From the NCBI GenBank assembly GCA_903845115.1, contig CAIMWE010000304.1:1-34838 (forward strand): a DNA stretch of 34,838 nt, read 5' to 3'. The notes beneath the pieces were generated by a model, which was given only the letters and a program-made list of their open reading frames with translations, was not told the DNA's origin and searched no databases. This document shows positions 6,299 through 14,151 of the stretch, in pieces; position 1 is the first letter of the stretch; each line of letters begins with the position of its first letter. The position numbers and the translations under genes are program-made. Source of the DNA: an uncultured Acidobacteriota bacterium (GTDB taxonomy: Bacteria > Acidobacteriota > Thermoanaerobaculia > UBA5066).

Positions 6299-7289
6299 GG
6301 GGCGGCTTCTCTTCATCCCGGCCCGCCTTGCCGTCGATCGCGAAGTGGACCCGGACGACCTTCCATACCGCGACCGGCTTGCCGCCCACGCGGGCCGGCC
6401 GGTAACCCCAGCGGCGGACCGCCTCGGTCGCGGCCTCCGTCATCCCGCCCGGGGCGCCCGCCACCACCTCGACCCGCGAGACCCGTCCGTCCACGTCTAC
6501 CAGCACCTTCAGCTGCACCTCCCCGGAGAGCCCGGCCTTCCTGGCGAACTCCGGGTACCTCGGGTCCACTCGCGTCACGAGGACTGGCGGCTCGGCGTCG
6601 GCCGGGAGCGACTCGTACGGGAGCTGCCGGACCGCTTCCGGGGGGGAAGGCAACCCGGGTCCGGGAACGGCCCTCGGCGCCGGCTCCCCCCGCGACGGAA
6701 TTCCGGCCGGCTCCCCGGGAAGCGGCGGCGCTGCGGGTTCGGGGGCGGCCTGCGCCGGGGGCGCGATCCGTTCGAGCAGCTGGACGCTCCTCGCGGGGAC
6801 GAAGGCCAGGACCTTCCCTGGCAGGAGGACGCCGTAGAAGTCGTGGTCGGCGAGCAGGACGTCGACGCTGGCCCCCTCCTCGTAGCTGGTGTACTGGGCG
6901 GCCCCGTAGTCGGGACCCAGGAAGAGCAGCGTCGGCTCCACCGTCCGGCCCGACTGGGGGGTGAAACGGAGGACCGCCTCGGTCCGGGCCCGGCGCGCCT
7001 CGCGATCGGCCAGACGCTCGAAGCTCCCCGCCGGGAGCCACCCTTCCTTGCCGGTCGGGAGGAGCACCCGGCCGAAACCGCCCGAATAGCCGCGCAGCCG
7101 GACCTCCGCCCCGCGGGCCAGGGCGCCGGCGCGGGCAATCTCCCCGGACGGCCCCGACCGGACGTCCACCCGTTCCAGCGACACGAACGCCCTGACGTCT
7201 CCCTCCTCGGCCTTGGCCACCGGCGTCCGGCTCCGGCCGCACGACGCGAGGGCGAGGACCGCGAGGAACGCGAGGGGAACGAGCTTCAT
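6294..7289 (-). CDS. Lipoprotein with SH3-like repeats and C-terminal TonB domain
   Basis: 331 aa. The N-terminus is a lipoprotein signal (LVPLAFLAVLALASC, lipobox L14-A-S-C17). About residues 33-93 form a bacterial SH3-like domain (DVRSGPSGE...GWLPAGSF), and about 105-174 may be a second. A Pro/Ala-rich linker (175-233) leads to a TonB C-terminal domain (236-318: VDPRYPEFARKAGLSGEVQL, RVEVVAGAPGG, AVRRWGYRPARVGGKPV). TonB normally has an N-terminal inner-membrane helix that meets ExbB/ExbD; here a lipid anchor replaces it. It may be a structural or transport-linked envelope protein rather than a classical energy transducer. Its ATG overlaps the carbamate kinase stop (ATGA). Confidence 0.85.
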   Translation of the reverse strand: MKLVPLAFLAVLALASCGRSRTPVAKAEEGDVRAFVSLERVDVRSGPSGEIARAGALARGAEVRLRGYSGGFGRVLLPTGKEGWLPAGSFERLADREARRARTEAVLRFTPQSGRTVEPTLLFLGPDYGAAQYTSYEEGASVDVLLADHDFYGVLLPGKVLAFVPARSVQLLERIAPPAQAAPEPAAPPLPGEPAGIPSRGEPAPRAVPGPGLPSPPEAVRQLPYESLPADAEPPVLVTRVDPRYPEFARKAGLSGEVQLKVLVDVDGRVSRVEVVAGAPGGMTEAATEAVRRWGYRPARVGGKPVAVWKVVRVHFAIDGKAGRDEEKPPL

Positions 7290-8332
7290 TCCCCCGATTC
7301 TCTCCTGCCCTGAGTCTTCCGACGGGCCCCCTTCTTCCCTGCGGCGCGACGGACGGGCGCGGCGTCGGGCCTGACGACCGTTCCGTGCTCCCCCGCCAGG
7401 GCCGAGCGCAGGTGGGCGGGGTCGGTGATCAGGGCCGTTCCGCCGGACGCCTCCACGAACCGGATCGCCGCGTCCACCTTCGGCCCCATCGAGCCCGGCG
7501 GGAACTCCCCCTCCTTGAGCAGCCGCTTCGCCTCCGCGACGCGCATCTCGGGGATCTCCGACGCCCGTCTCGTCCCGAAGCCCCGCATCACCCGGGGGAC
7601 GCCGGTCAGGACGACGAAGAGGTCCGCCTTCAGCTCGATGGCCAGCAGCGAGGCCGCGTGGTCCTTGTCGATGAACGCCTCCACGCCCACGAGGTCCCCG
7701 TCCGACCGCCTCACGACGGGGATCCCCCCGCCGCCGGCGGCGATCGTCACCGTCCCCCCGCAGACCAGCCTCCGCACGGTGTCGACGTTGACGATCCGCC
7801 GGGGCCTGGGCGACGGGACCACCTTCCGGAAGCCGCGCCCTGCCTCCTCTTTCATGGTCCAGCCCCGCTCCTCCGTCAGGATCCGCGCCCGGAACCGGTT
7901 GAAGTAGGGACCGACCGCCTTCGACGGGCTGCGGAAAGCCGGGTCGTCCGGGTCCACCTCGACCTCCGAGACCAGCGTGACCACCTCCCGGACCGCCCCG
8001 CGCCGGGCCAGCTCGTTCCGGATCGCCGCCTGGAGAAGGTAGCCGATCGCCCCCTGCGTCTCGGCCACCGCCACGTCCAGCGTCACGGGGGGGATCTGGA
8101 GGACCATCTGCTCCACCTGAGCCAGGACGTTCCCCACCTGCGGCCCGTTCCCGTGGACGACCGCCAGCTCGTAGCCCTTCATCACGAGGTCGACGAGCCA
8201 GACCGCCGACTCGCGGGCGAGGGCCTGCTGCTCCTCCTGCGTGCCGTCCGTCTCCGGAGGGAGCAGGGCCCGACCGCCGAATGCCACGACGGCCACTTTC
8301 GGGACGAATCCGAAGACGACCTGCTGGGCCAT
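7286..8332 (-). CDS. arcC: Carbamate kinase
   Basis: Reversible carbamoyl phosphate + ADP to ATP + carbamate, the energy-yielding last step of arginine deiminase fermentation. The 348-aa protein shows the amino-acid kinase fold: AFGGRALLPP, ELAVVHGNGPQVGN, DVAVAETQGAIGYLLQ, VVPSPRPRRI, IAAGGGGIPVV, EAFIDKDHAASLLA, FVVLTGVPRV and GSMGPKVDAAIRFVE. A basic C-terminal tail of about 25 residues (RRAAGKKGARRKTQGRR) extends beyond the usual ~310 aa. ATG 8332 is preceded by a good ribosome-binding site (AGGAGG). It lies 24 bp downstream of arginine deiminase, fitting an arc operon without arcB in view. Confidence 0.95.
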   Translation of the reverse strand: MAQQVVFGFVPKVAVVAFGGRALLPPETDGTQEEQQALARESAVWLVDLVMKGYELAVVHGNGPQVGNVLAQVEQMVLQIPPVTLDVAVAETQGAIGYLLQAAIRNELARRGAVREVVTLVSEVEVDPDDPAFRSPSKAVGPYFNRFRARILTEERGWTMKEEAGRGFRKVVPSPRPRRIVNVDTVRRLVCGGTVTIAAGGGGIPVVRRSDGDLVGVEAFIDKDHAASLLAIELKADLFVVLTGVPRVMRGFGTRRASEIPEMRVAEAKRLLKEGEFPPGSMGPKVDAAIRFVEASGGTALITDPAHLRSALAGEHGTVVRPDAAPVRRAAGKKGARRKTQGRRESGE

Positions 8333-8356
8333 GGCGCCTCCTGTTGCGTCAGAGGT

Positions 8357-9655
8357 TCAGAGGGGGTCGCGCCGGAGCGGCATCGTCATGCAGCGGGGGC
8401 CGCCGCGGGCGCGGGAGAGCTCGGTTGCGGTGAGGAGCATCGCGACCTTCGCGCGAGGCTTCTTCAGGTCGATCGAGCGCTTCCCGAGGAGGAGGTCGTC
8501 GTCCGTGACGACGTCGTATCCCCGGCGCGCGAGCTGCTCGGCGGTCCGCTCGTTCCGGTCGTAGCAGAGGATCACGCCGGGGGCGAGGGCGAAGGCGTTC
8601 GCGCCGTCGGTCCACTGCTCCCGCTGCTGGGCGATCGCGTCGGTCCCGCCGCACGGGATCGGCTCCAGGTCGATCCTCCGCCTCCGGAGCGCCGAGAGGA
8701 GGTCGTCCTCGGTGGTCCAGGTGATCTCCCGCTTCGTCAGGTCGGCCTCGTAGACGTCCGCTTCCTCGGCCCCGCCGGGGAGGACCATCGGCGGGTAGCA
8801 GAGGCACTCGTGCCGCGAGATCTGCGTGAAGACCGTGTCGAGGTGCATCGTCGAGCGCTGCGGCGGGATCGCCACCACCAGGATCCGCTTGACCGGGCTC
8901 TTCTCGCGCTTGAGAGCCTCGGCGAGCCGCTCGATCGTCGTCTTCTCGGTCCGCTCCGAGTACCCGATGACGAGGAGGTCCTCGCGCAGGACGAGGAGGT
9001 CCCCCCCCTCGATCGCGGGCCGCATCCGGGCCAGGGAGACGGGGCGGTCGAACTCGGCCGAGAACTCCCGGAACCAGAAGCGCTCCCCTTCCCGCCGGAA
9101 GCGGGGGTGGTACTCGAAGACCGCCCCCGACAGGAGCGGCTCCCGCGCCCGGGCCGGGGTGGCCATCGACGAGCGGATCACCCGGTCGCCCACGACGATC
9201 GCCGGGTCCCGCTGGAAGAAATAGTTCGGAACGGGCGGCAGGAGGTAGAGCGAGTCGATGGAGCCGGTGATCGTGGGCGACTCCCGCTCGATCCCCTCCA
9301 CGAGGGCCGCCGCGAGGCGGTCGGACGGGAGGTCCCACAGGGGCGGCAGCAGCCGGGCGTCCAGATGCAGCTCGGCGACCAGCCCCTCCAGGATCGCCTT
9401 CCTCTGGCCGGGTTCCCCGAGGACCTCCGCGAGCAGGTCCTGGACCTCGAGGACCTCGTCGGCCACGAAGCGGAGGAGCTGCTGGAAGCGGCGGTGCTCC
9501 TCGCGGGCCCGGCCGCCGAAGAGGATGTCGTCGAAGAGCAGGTCCTGCATCATCGACGGCACCATGCGGTCGATCTCCGCCCCCGGCTGGTGGACGAGGA
9601 CGGACCTCAGCTTCCCGATCTCGGAGTCGACTCGAAGCGGCATGGCGAGCGGCAT
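8357..9655 (-). CDS. arcA: Arginine deiminase
   Basis: Hydrolyses arginine to citrulline and ammonia, first step of the arginine deiminase pathway; also a way to raise pH. From ATG 9655 the product is 432 aa. It carries the N-terminal LRSVLVHQPG motif, NYFFQRDP (Asp150 region), EGGD (216-219), MHLDTVFT with His271, the GANAFALAPGVI segment and the catalytic Cys422 in RGGPRCMTMPL near the end. ATG 9655 is favoured because AAGGGGC precedes it; an upstream frame extension to 9706 and ATG 9643 are alternatives. It pairs with arcC; ornithine carbamoyltransferase is not in the window. Confidence 0.93.
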   Translation of the reverse strand: MPLAMPLRVDSEIGKLRSVLVHQPGAEIDRMVPSMMQDLLFDDILFGGRAREEHRRFQQLLRFVADEVLEVQDLLAEVLGEPGQRKAILEGLVAELHLDARLLPPLWDLPSDRLAAALVEGIERESPTITGSIDSLYLLPPVPNYFFQRDPAIVVGDRVIRSSMATPARAREPLLSGAVFEYHPRFRREGERFWFREFSAEFDRPVSLARMRPAIEGGDLLVLREDLLVIGYSERTEKTTIERLAEALKREKSPVKRILVVAIPPQRSTMHLDTVFTQISRHECLCYPPMVLPGGAEEADVYEADLTKREITWTTEDDLLSALRRRRIDLEPIPCGGTDAIAQQREQWTDGANAFALAPGVILCYDRNERTAEQLARRGYDVVTDDDLLLGKRSIDLKKPRAKVAMLLTATELSRARGGPRCMTMPLRRDPL

Positions 9656-9732
9656 TAGGCCCCTTTGCGGGAGCCGGGGGATACTAGCAAAGGAATCTCG
9701 AGGCAATCCCGAGCCAGCGAAGGAAGGCGCCG
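9656..9732. promoter_or_regulatory. Divergent promoter region between arcA and the zinc-ribbon/purB operon
   Basis: 77 bp separate two divergent starts. On the minus strand TGCTAGTAT near the middle resembles an extended -10 (TGn-TAGTAT) for arcA. For the plus-strand gene, AAGGAAGG eight or so bases before ATG 9733 is a good ribosome-binding site. I see no clear regulator site. Confidence 0.4.
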
Positions 9733-9900
9733 ATGTCCGAGGAAATCGACTACCTGGTCTGCCGGAACTGCGAGTCCCCCTGCTACGTCTTCGAGGTCGA
9801 CGCGAAGGGAACGGTCGCCTCGGCGTTCTGCTCCGTCTGCGGCGCGGACGGCCCGGCCGAGTTCCGGGTGCCCGACCTCGAGGAGCTGGAACCCGACTGA
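9733..9900 (+). CDS. Small zinc-ribbon protein upstream of purB
   Basis: A 55-aa acidic protein starting MSEEIDYLVCRNCESPCYVF and continuing to FCSVCGADG. Two Cys pairs (C-R-N-C at 10-13 and C-S-V-C about 20 residues later) make a typical zinc ribbon, followed by an acidic tail (DLEELEPD). A strong AAGGAAGG site precedes the ATG. Its TGA overlaps the purB ATG (TGATG), so it heads the purB-rlpA operon. I do not recognise a named family. Ribbons of this size often bind nucleic acids or partner proteins, but no function can be assigned. Confidence 0.75.
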   Translation: MSEEIDYLVCRNCESPCYVFEVDAKGTVASAFCSVCGADGPAEFRVPDLEELEPD

Positions 9901-11342
9901 TGAGCGCCGACCTCTACGACAACCCGCTCGTCTCCCGGTACGCCTCGGCGGAGATGTCCGCCCTCTTCTCCGCCCGGACGAAGTTCGGGACGTGGCGGCG
10001 GCTCTGGCTCGCCCTGGCCGAGGCCGAGAAGGAGCTGGGGCTCGCCATCCCGGACGAGGCGCTGGCCGCCCTCCGCGAGCATCTCGTCCCCACCGACGAG
10101 GAGCTCGCCTCGGCCGACCGGTACGAGCGGAAGACCAAGCACGACGTGATGGCCCACGTCCACGCGCTCGGCGACGCCGCCCCGGCGGCGCGCGGCATCG
10201 TCCACCTCGGGGCGACCTCCGCTTTCGTGGGCGACAACGCCGACATCCTGGTCGTCCGCGACGCCCTCACGCTCCTCGAGCGCCGGAGCGCCCGCGTCAT
10301 CGCGGCGCTCGCGGCCTTCGCCCGGGAGCACCGGGACCTCCCCTGCACCGGCTTCACGCACTTCCAGGCGGCCCAGCCGACCACCGTCGGGAAACGGGCC
10401 TGCCTCTGGCTCCAGGACCTCGCCCTCGACCACCGCGAGCTGGTCCGCCGGCGCGAGGAGCTCCGCTTCCTGGGGTGCAAGGGGGCGACCGGGACCGAGG
10501 CGTCGTTCGTCGCCCTGTTCGACGGCGACAAGGAGAGGGCCGCCCGCCTCGACCGGCTCGTCACGGAGAAGGCCGGCTTCTCCCGCCGGTTCCTGATCGC
10601 GGGGCAGACCTACACGCGCAAGCAGGACGGATTCGTCCTCTCCGCCCTCTCGGGGCTGGCCGCGTCGGCCTCCAAGTTCGCGAACGACCTGCGCCTTCTC
10701 CAGCACCTGAAGGAGGTGGAGGAGCCGTTCGGGACGTCGCAGGTCGGCTCGTCCGCCATGCCCTACAAGCGGAACCCGATGAAGTGCGAGCGGATCAGCT
10801 CGCTGGCCCGCTGGCTGCTGACGACCGCGGAGAACGGCCACTGGACCCACGCGCACCAGTGGTTCGAGCGGACGCTGGACGACTCGGCCAACCGGCGCCT
10901 GGCCCTGGCCGAGAGCTTCCTGACCGCCGACTCGATCCTGCTGCTGTGGGAAGCCGTCGTCTCCGGCCTGGTCGTCAACCGCGAGGTGATCGCGCGCCGC
11001 CTCCGAGACGAGCTTCCCTTCCTCGCCACGGAGAACCTCCTGATGGCCGCCGCGAAGAAGGGGGGCGACCGCCAGCTCCTCCACGAGCGGATCCGCGTCC
11101 TGGCCCAGGCGGCCGGCGACCGCCTCAAGGCCGAAGGGGGCGAGAACACCCTCCTGGCCGACGTCGCCGCCGACCCGGCCTTCCGCCTGACCGCCCGGGA
11201 GATCGCGGACGCCATCGACCCGGCCCTCTTCGTGGGGCGCGCTCCGGAACAGGTCGACGAGTTCCTCGCCGCCGAGATCGACCCGATCCTGGCCGCGCAC
11301 CAGGGGGCGCTCGCGGGGGCGGCCGAGGAGGTCAGGGTCTGA
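9900..11342 (+). CDS. purB: Adenylosuccinate lyase
   Basis: Cleaves SAICAR and adenylosuccinate, releasing fumarate, in two steps of purine synthesis. The 480-aa cytosolic protein has KTKHDVMAHVHAL, HLGATSAFVGDN, CTGFTHFQAAQPTTVGKR with the catalytic His, and the fumarase/aspartase signature GSSAMPYKRNP containing the mobile-loop Ser. HFQ-AQPTT and the overall length resemble the longer, eukaryote-like branch of the family rather than the ~430-aa Bacillus type. ATG 9900 overlaps the zinc-ribbon stop; the end overlaps the proposed CTG start of rlpA. Confidence 0.95.
   Translation: MSADLYDNPLVSRYASAEMSALFSARTKFGTWRRLWLALAEAEKELGLAIPDEALAALREHLVPTDEELASADRYERKTKHDVMAHVHALGDAAPAARGIVHLGATSAFVGDNADILVVRDALTLLERRSARVIAALAAFAREHRDLPCTGFTHFQAAQPTTVGKRACLWLQDLALDHRELVRRREELRFLGCKGATGTEASFVALFDGDKERAARLDRLVTEKAGFSRRFLIAGQTYTRKQDGFVLSALSGLAASASKFANDLRLLQHLKEVEEPFGTSQVGSSAMPYKRNPMKCERISSLARWLLTTAENGHWTHAHQWFERTLDDSANRRLALAESFLTADSILLLWEAVVSGLVVNREVIARRLRDELPFLATENLLMAAAKKGGDRQLLHERIRVLAQAAGDRLKAEGGENTLLADVAADPAFRLTAREIADAIDPALFVGRAPEQVDEFLAAEIDPILAAHQGALAGAAEEVRV
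11325..11332 (+). promoter_or_regulatory. Shine-Dalgarno (GAGGAGGT) supporting a CTG start for rlpA
   Basis: GAGGAGGT lies within the last purB codons, six bases before CTG 11339. The strength and spacing are ideal and no ATG, GTG or TTG follows in that frame before the conserved domain, so this site decides the rlpA start. Confidence 0.65.
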
Positions 11343-12022
11343 CTGCGCGCGGGCCGGCGCTGCCGCGCCTGGTACTCCTCGAGCTGGCGGCCCTGCTCGT
11401 CCTTTCCGCCTGCCACGCGCGCCCGAAGCCGGCCGCCGCGCCCGACCTCGCCTCTCCGGGCCGGACCGAGCGGGGGCTGGCCTCGTGGTACGGGGCGGAC
11501 TTCGCCGGCCTTCCGACCGCCAGCGGCGAGATCTTCCGCCCCGAGAAGGTCTCGGCCGCGCACCGCACGCTCCCGCTCGGAACCGTCGTGGACGTCCGGA
11601 ACGAGAAGAACGGCCGGACCGTCCGCGTGGCCGTCAACGACCGCGGCCCCTTCGTGGCGGGACGGATCGTCGACCTGTCGAAGGCGGCGGCGGCCGAGAT
11701 CGACTCCGTCGCCGACGGCGTCGTCCCCGTGACCCTCACGGTCGTCACCGTCGGCGACAACTCGCGGAGGAAGGCCTCCTCGCAGGCCGACGACCGGTCC
11801 ATTTCGGCGTGGGCGGTCCAGGCCGGCGCCTTCGCGGACGAGGCGAACGCCCGGCGCCTCCGCGACCGGCTGGCCGAGCGCTACCCGACCCCCTGGACCG
11901 AGGAGTTCTCGGGGCTGAAGCGAGTGAAGTTCGGCCCCTACCGGTCGAAGAGCGAGGCAGAGTCCGCCCGGGACTCGCTCTCCGACCTCGGCCTCGCCGG
12001 AATCGTCCTCCCCTACCGCTGA
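11339..12022 (+). CDS. rlpA: RlpA-type septal-ring lytic transglycosylase lipoprotein with SPOR domain
   Basis: 227 aa from a proposed CTG start. The N-terminus is a lipoprotein signal (LPRLVLLELAALLVLSAC; lipobox L-S-A-C). The double-psi beta-barrel domain follows: GLASWYGADFAGLPTASGE, AAHRTLPLGTVVDV with the conserved His, and VAVNDRGPFVAGRIVDLS with the conserved Asp. A C-terminal SPOR domain begins WAVQAGAFADEANARRL and ends with GPYRSKSEAE..; SPOR binds denuded glycan at division sites. RlpA acts in the periplasm, anchored to the outer membrane. No canonical start exists in frame upstream of the domain, and CTG gives a CTGA overlap with purB like the GTGA overlaps elsewhere. Confidence 0.9.
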   Translation: MTARGPALPRLVLLELAALLVLSACHARPKPAAAPDLASPGRTERGLASWYGADFAGLPTASGEIFRPEKVSAAHRTLPLGTVVDVRNEKNGRTVRVAVNDRGPFVAGRIVDLSKAAAAEIDSVADGVVPVTLTVVTVGDNSRRKASSQADDRSISAWAVQAGAFADEANARRLRDRLAERYPTPWTEEFSGLKRVKFGPYRSKSEAESARDSLSDLGLAGIVLPYR

Positions 12023-12097
12023 AGCCGCGCGTGCCGATCCGGTCGGGCGCTCGCCGCGCCGGCCGAAGGAAGGGGAAGACCATTCCGGCCTGCCCAT

Positions 12098-12763
12098 TCA
12101 TAGAGTTGACCTGCAACCTCCCTTGGTGCTCAACTGCGTGAACAACTCTGGCCGTGGATAGAAACAGTTCAATCTCTGATTCGTATAGTTCACCCAATAG
12201 CAGTCGCATGGAGCCCAGCCCTGCTGATCTTGAATATAGGCATCCATGGCTTCCGTGTTCATGATGATGGCTTCGTTCTGATTGACGCTGCCTTCGATGA
12301 TCCTCTCGTTCCACCGATGAGCAGTGCCCGATTCGTGCCCATCGCCACCCAAATTGATCAGCTGCCATTGCGGTGGCAAATAATGCAACATGTCTGTCCA
12401 GCGTTCCTGTAAATCAGGCAATGGAACCGTGTCATCTTCGACAAACAGCACAGATGGCAGTTCCAGCAGGGCTGCTGCTCTGACTGCCGATTGCCATGAA
12501 AGTGAACATCCTATGACGCCTGGTCCTATCTCGTAGGCCATGTTACGGCCACAGTGAGGACAATCATGGGCACCTGGATGATCTATCAGATAGCGACTGG
12601 CCGCCTTGAGGCCCAACTTAAGGCCCATGAAACCACGGAAACGCTTCCACCTGATTCCTGTGGGCCTGAAGCGTTCGATGAAGGCTTCGCCACGTTCTGC
12701 CCATATTTCATCGGGGCTGACAACGATACAAGGCAGATCACATATTCGAGGAGGCAAAGTCAT
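12098..12763 (-). CDS. Glycosyltransferase family 25-like protein
   Basis: 221 aa resembling GT25 (LPS/oligosaccharide galactosyltransferase-like) enzymes. The opening strand is CIVVSPDEIWAERGEAF, followed by GVIGCSLSWQSAVRAA, equivalent to the family GxIGCxLSH motif, and then the acidic metal motif VLFVEDD (106-111). It ends FYPRPELFTQ like other family members. A CPHC (68-71) insert between the first two motifs is unusual and could bind a metal. GC is clearly below that of the neighbouring genes, which suggests transfer. ATG 12763 is chosen because it lies one base after the stop of the upstream small gene. Acceptor and sugar donor are unknown. Confidence 0.7.
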   Translation of the reverse strand: MTLPPRICDLPCIVVSPDEIWAERGEAFIERFRPTGIRWKRFRGFMGLKLGLKAASRYLIDHPGAHDCPHCGRNMAYEIGPGVIGCSLSWQSAVRAAALLELPSVLFVEDDTVPLPDLQERWTDMLHYLPPQWQLINLGGDGHESGTAHRWNERIIEGSVNQNEAIIMNTEAMDAYIQDQQGWAPCDCYWVNYTNQRLNCFYPRPELFTQLSTKGGCRSTL

Positions 12764-12764
12764 C

Positions 12765-12974
12765 TTACTTGACCTTCCTTGACACTTGATGGCCGACGCC
12801 CTCGAGCACTTTCTCGAGCACTTTCTCGCAGCCATTCTGCTCTGCATGAAGGATGGCTTTGCCTACTGTCGGCTCACCATTCTCGGTCCAGTCGTCATCA
12901 TCAAGGACGACAAAGAACCTCCGCCTGCATTCGCCCGAAGGGGGCCAGATGACCGCCACCTTCTCCCTCAGCAT
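12765..12974 (-). CDS. Small unknown protein preceding the GT25-like gene
   Basis: A 69-aa frame with ATG 12974 preceded by GGAG, ending one base before the glycosyltransferase ATG. It is acidic in the middle (VVLDDDDW) and basic at the end, with no signal peptide or membrane segment. The repeated EKVLEKVLE comes from a 12-bp tandem duplication. I recognise no family. The ribosome-binding site, spacing and shared low GC support a real gene, but a remnant of a longer gene is possible. Confidence 0.5.
   Translation of the reverse strand: MLREKVAVIWPPSGECRRRFFVVLDDDDWTENGEPTVGKAILHAEQNGCEKVLEKVLEGVGHQVSRKVK
12801..12828. repeat. 12-bp tandem duplication within the small unknown gene
   Basis: CTCGAGCACTTT occurs twice head to tail and begins a third time (28 bp in total). 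As a multiple of three it keeps the frame and produces the repeated K-V-L-E residues near the C-terminus of the 69-aa protein. Confidence 0.9.
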
Positions 12975-13043
12975 CTCACTCCAGCCATCTCCCGAGCCTT
13001 GGCCGGAGCGGTCCTCCTGGCGTCGCGCGCCGGCCCCGGGGGC

Positions 13044-14144
13044 TCACCTCCCGCGAAGGGGCCGCCGGAACGCGCTTCTCACGAGGCGGTCGAGGAGGCT
13101 GGGAAGCGGAAGGCCGGTCGCCTCCCACATCTTCGGGAACATCGAGATCGGCGTGAAGCCGGGGAGCGAGTTCAGCTCGTTCAGCAGGACCCGGTTGGTC
13201 CCCCGCTCGACGAAGAAGTCGACCCGCGCGAACCCGGCTCCGCCGAGGGTGTCGAACGCGGCGATCGCGAGCCCGCGGATCTCGTTCCGGATCTCCTCCG
13301 GCAGGTCCGCGGGGATGACGCTCCGCGAGCGGTCGTCGATGTACTTGTCCTCGTAGTCGTAGAACTCGTGGCCCGGGATGATCTCCCCCGGGACCGAAGC
13401 CTCCGTCGGCTTGCCCTCTTCCCCTTCGAGGACCGAACACTCGATCTCCCTCGCGTCGACCCCTTCCTCCACGAGGACCCGGTGGTCTACCTCGAGCGCC
13501 ACCGCCACCGCCTTCGGCAGGTCCCGTTCGTGCTTCACCTTCGTGATCCCGACCGAGGAGCCGGCGCACGACGGCTTGACGAAGACCGGGAGGTGGAGCA
13601 TCCCCAGGCGCTCCTCCAGCAGGTGGCGGCGGCCGGCGCTTCCCCACTCCGCGCGCGAGAACGGGACGTACTCCACCTGCGGCAGCCCGGCGGCCGCGAA
13701 GGCCGCCTTCATCAGGATCTTGTCCATCCCGACCGCCGAGGCGGCAATGCCGAAACCGACGTACGGGATCCCGAACGACTCGTAGAGGCCCTGGTGCGCG
13801 CCGTCCTCCCCGAACGTCCCGTGGTTGATCGGGAAGAGGATGTCGGGGCGGGCCTCGCGCATCGCCGCCGCGAACGAGGCCACCGTCTCCTCGAACGGCG
13901 CCGGGGCGGAGCCCGCCACGATCCCGTCCAGGAGGGCCTCCCTCGCCGGCCTGGCGAAGCAGCGCTCCATCTCGGCCCGGGCCGCGGCCGGGCCGTGCCA
14001 GAGGCCGTCCTTGCCGACGAAGAGCGGCACCGGCTCCCACGACTCCCTTGGCAGGTTCTCCAGGAGGCACCGGGCCGACAGGAACGAGACCCCGAACTCC
14101 CTCGACGGGCCGCCGAAGACGACCCCGACGCGACTGACGCTCAC
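13044..14144 (-). CDS. ddl: D-alanine--D-alanine ligase
   Basis: ATP-grasp enzyme that makes the D-Ala-D-Ala dipeptide for peptidoglycan precursors. At 366 aa it is full length. Motifs are VGVVFGGPSREFGVSFLSA (the usual SxEHEVS is altered to SREFGVS), NHGTFGEDG, FVKPSCAGSSVGITKV, EFYDYEDKYIDD (the Tyr typical of D-Ala rather than D-Lac ligases), FARVDFFV and LNELNSLPGFTPISMFPKMW. GTG 14144 is the only suitable start. The gene lies seven bases downstream of serA and probably shares its transcript. It is last in its operon, next to the low-GC islet. Confidence 0.95.
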   Translation of the reverse strand: MSVSRVGVVFGGPSREFGVSFLSARCLLENLPRESWEPVPLFVGKDGLWHGPAAARAEMERCFARPAREALLDGIVAGSAPAPFEETVASFAAAMREARPDILFPINHGTFGEDGAHQGLYESFGIPYVGFGIAASAVGMDKILMKAAFAAAGLPQVEYVPFSRAEWGSAGRRHLLEERLGMLHLPVFVKPSCAGSSVGITKVKHERDLPKAVAVALEVDHRVLVEEGVDAREIECSVLEGEEGKPTEASVPGEIIPGHEFYDYEDKYIDDRSRSVIPADLPEEIRNEIRGLAIAAFDTLGGAGFARVDFFVERGTNRVLLNELNSLPGFTPISMFPKMWEATGLPLPSLLDRLVRSAFRRPLRGR

Positions 14145-14151
14145 GCCCGGC

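Noticed and set aside
12801-12828. Start of a CRISPR array
   Set aside because: It is a 12-bp head-to-tail duplication with no spacers.
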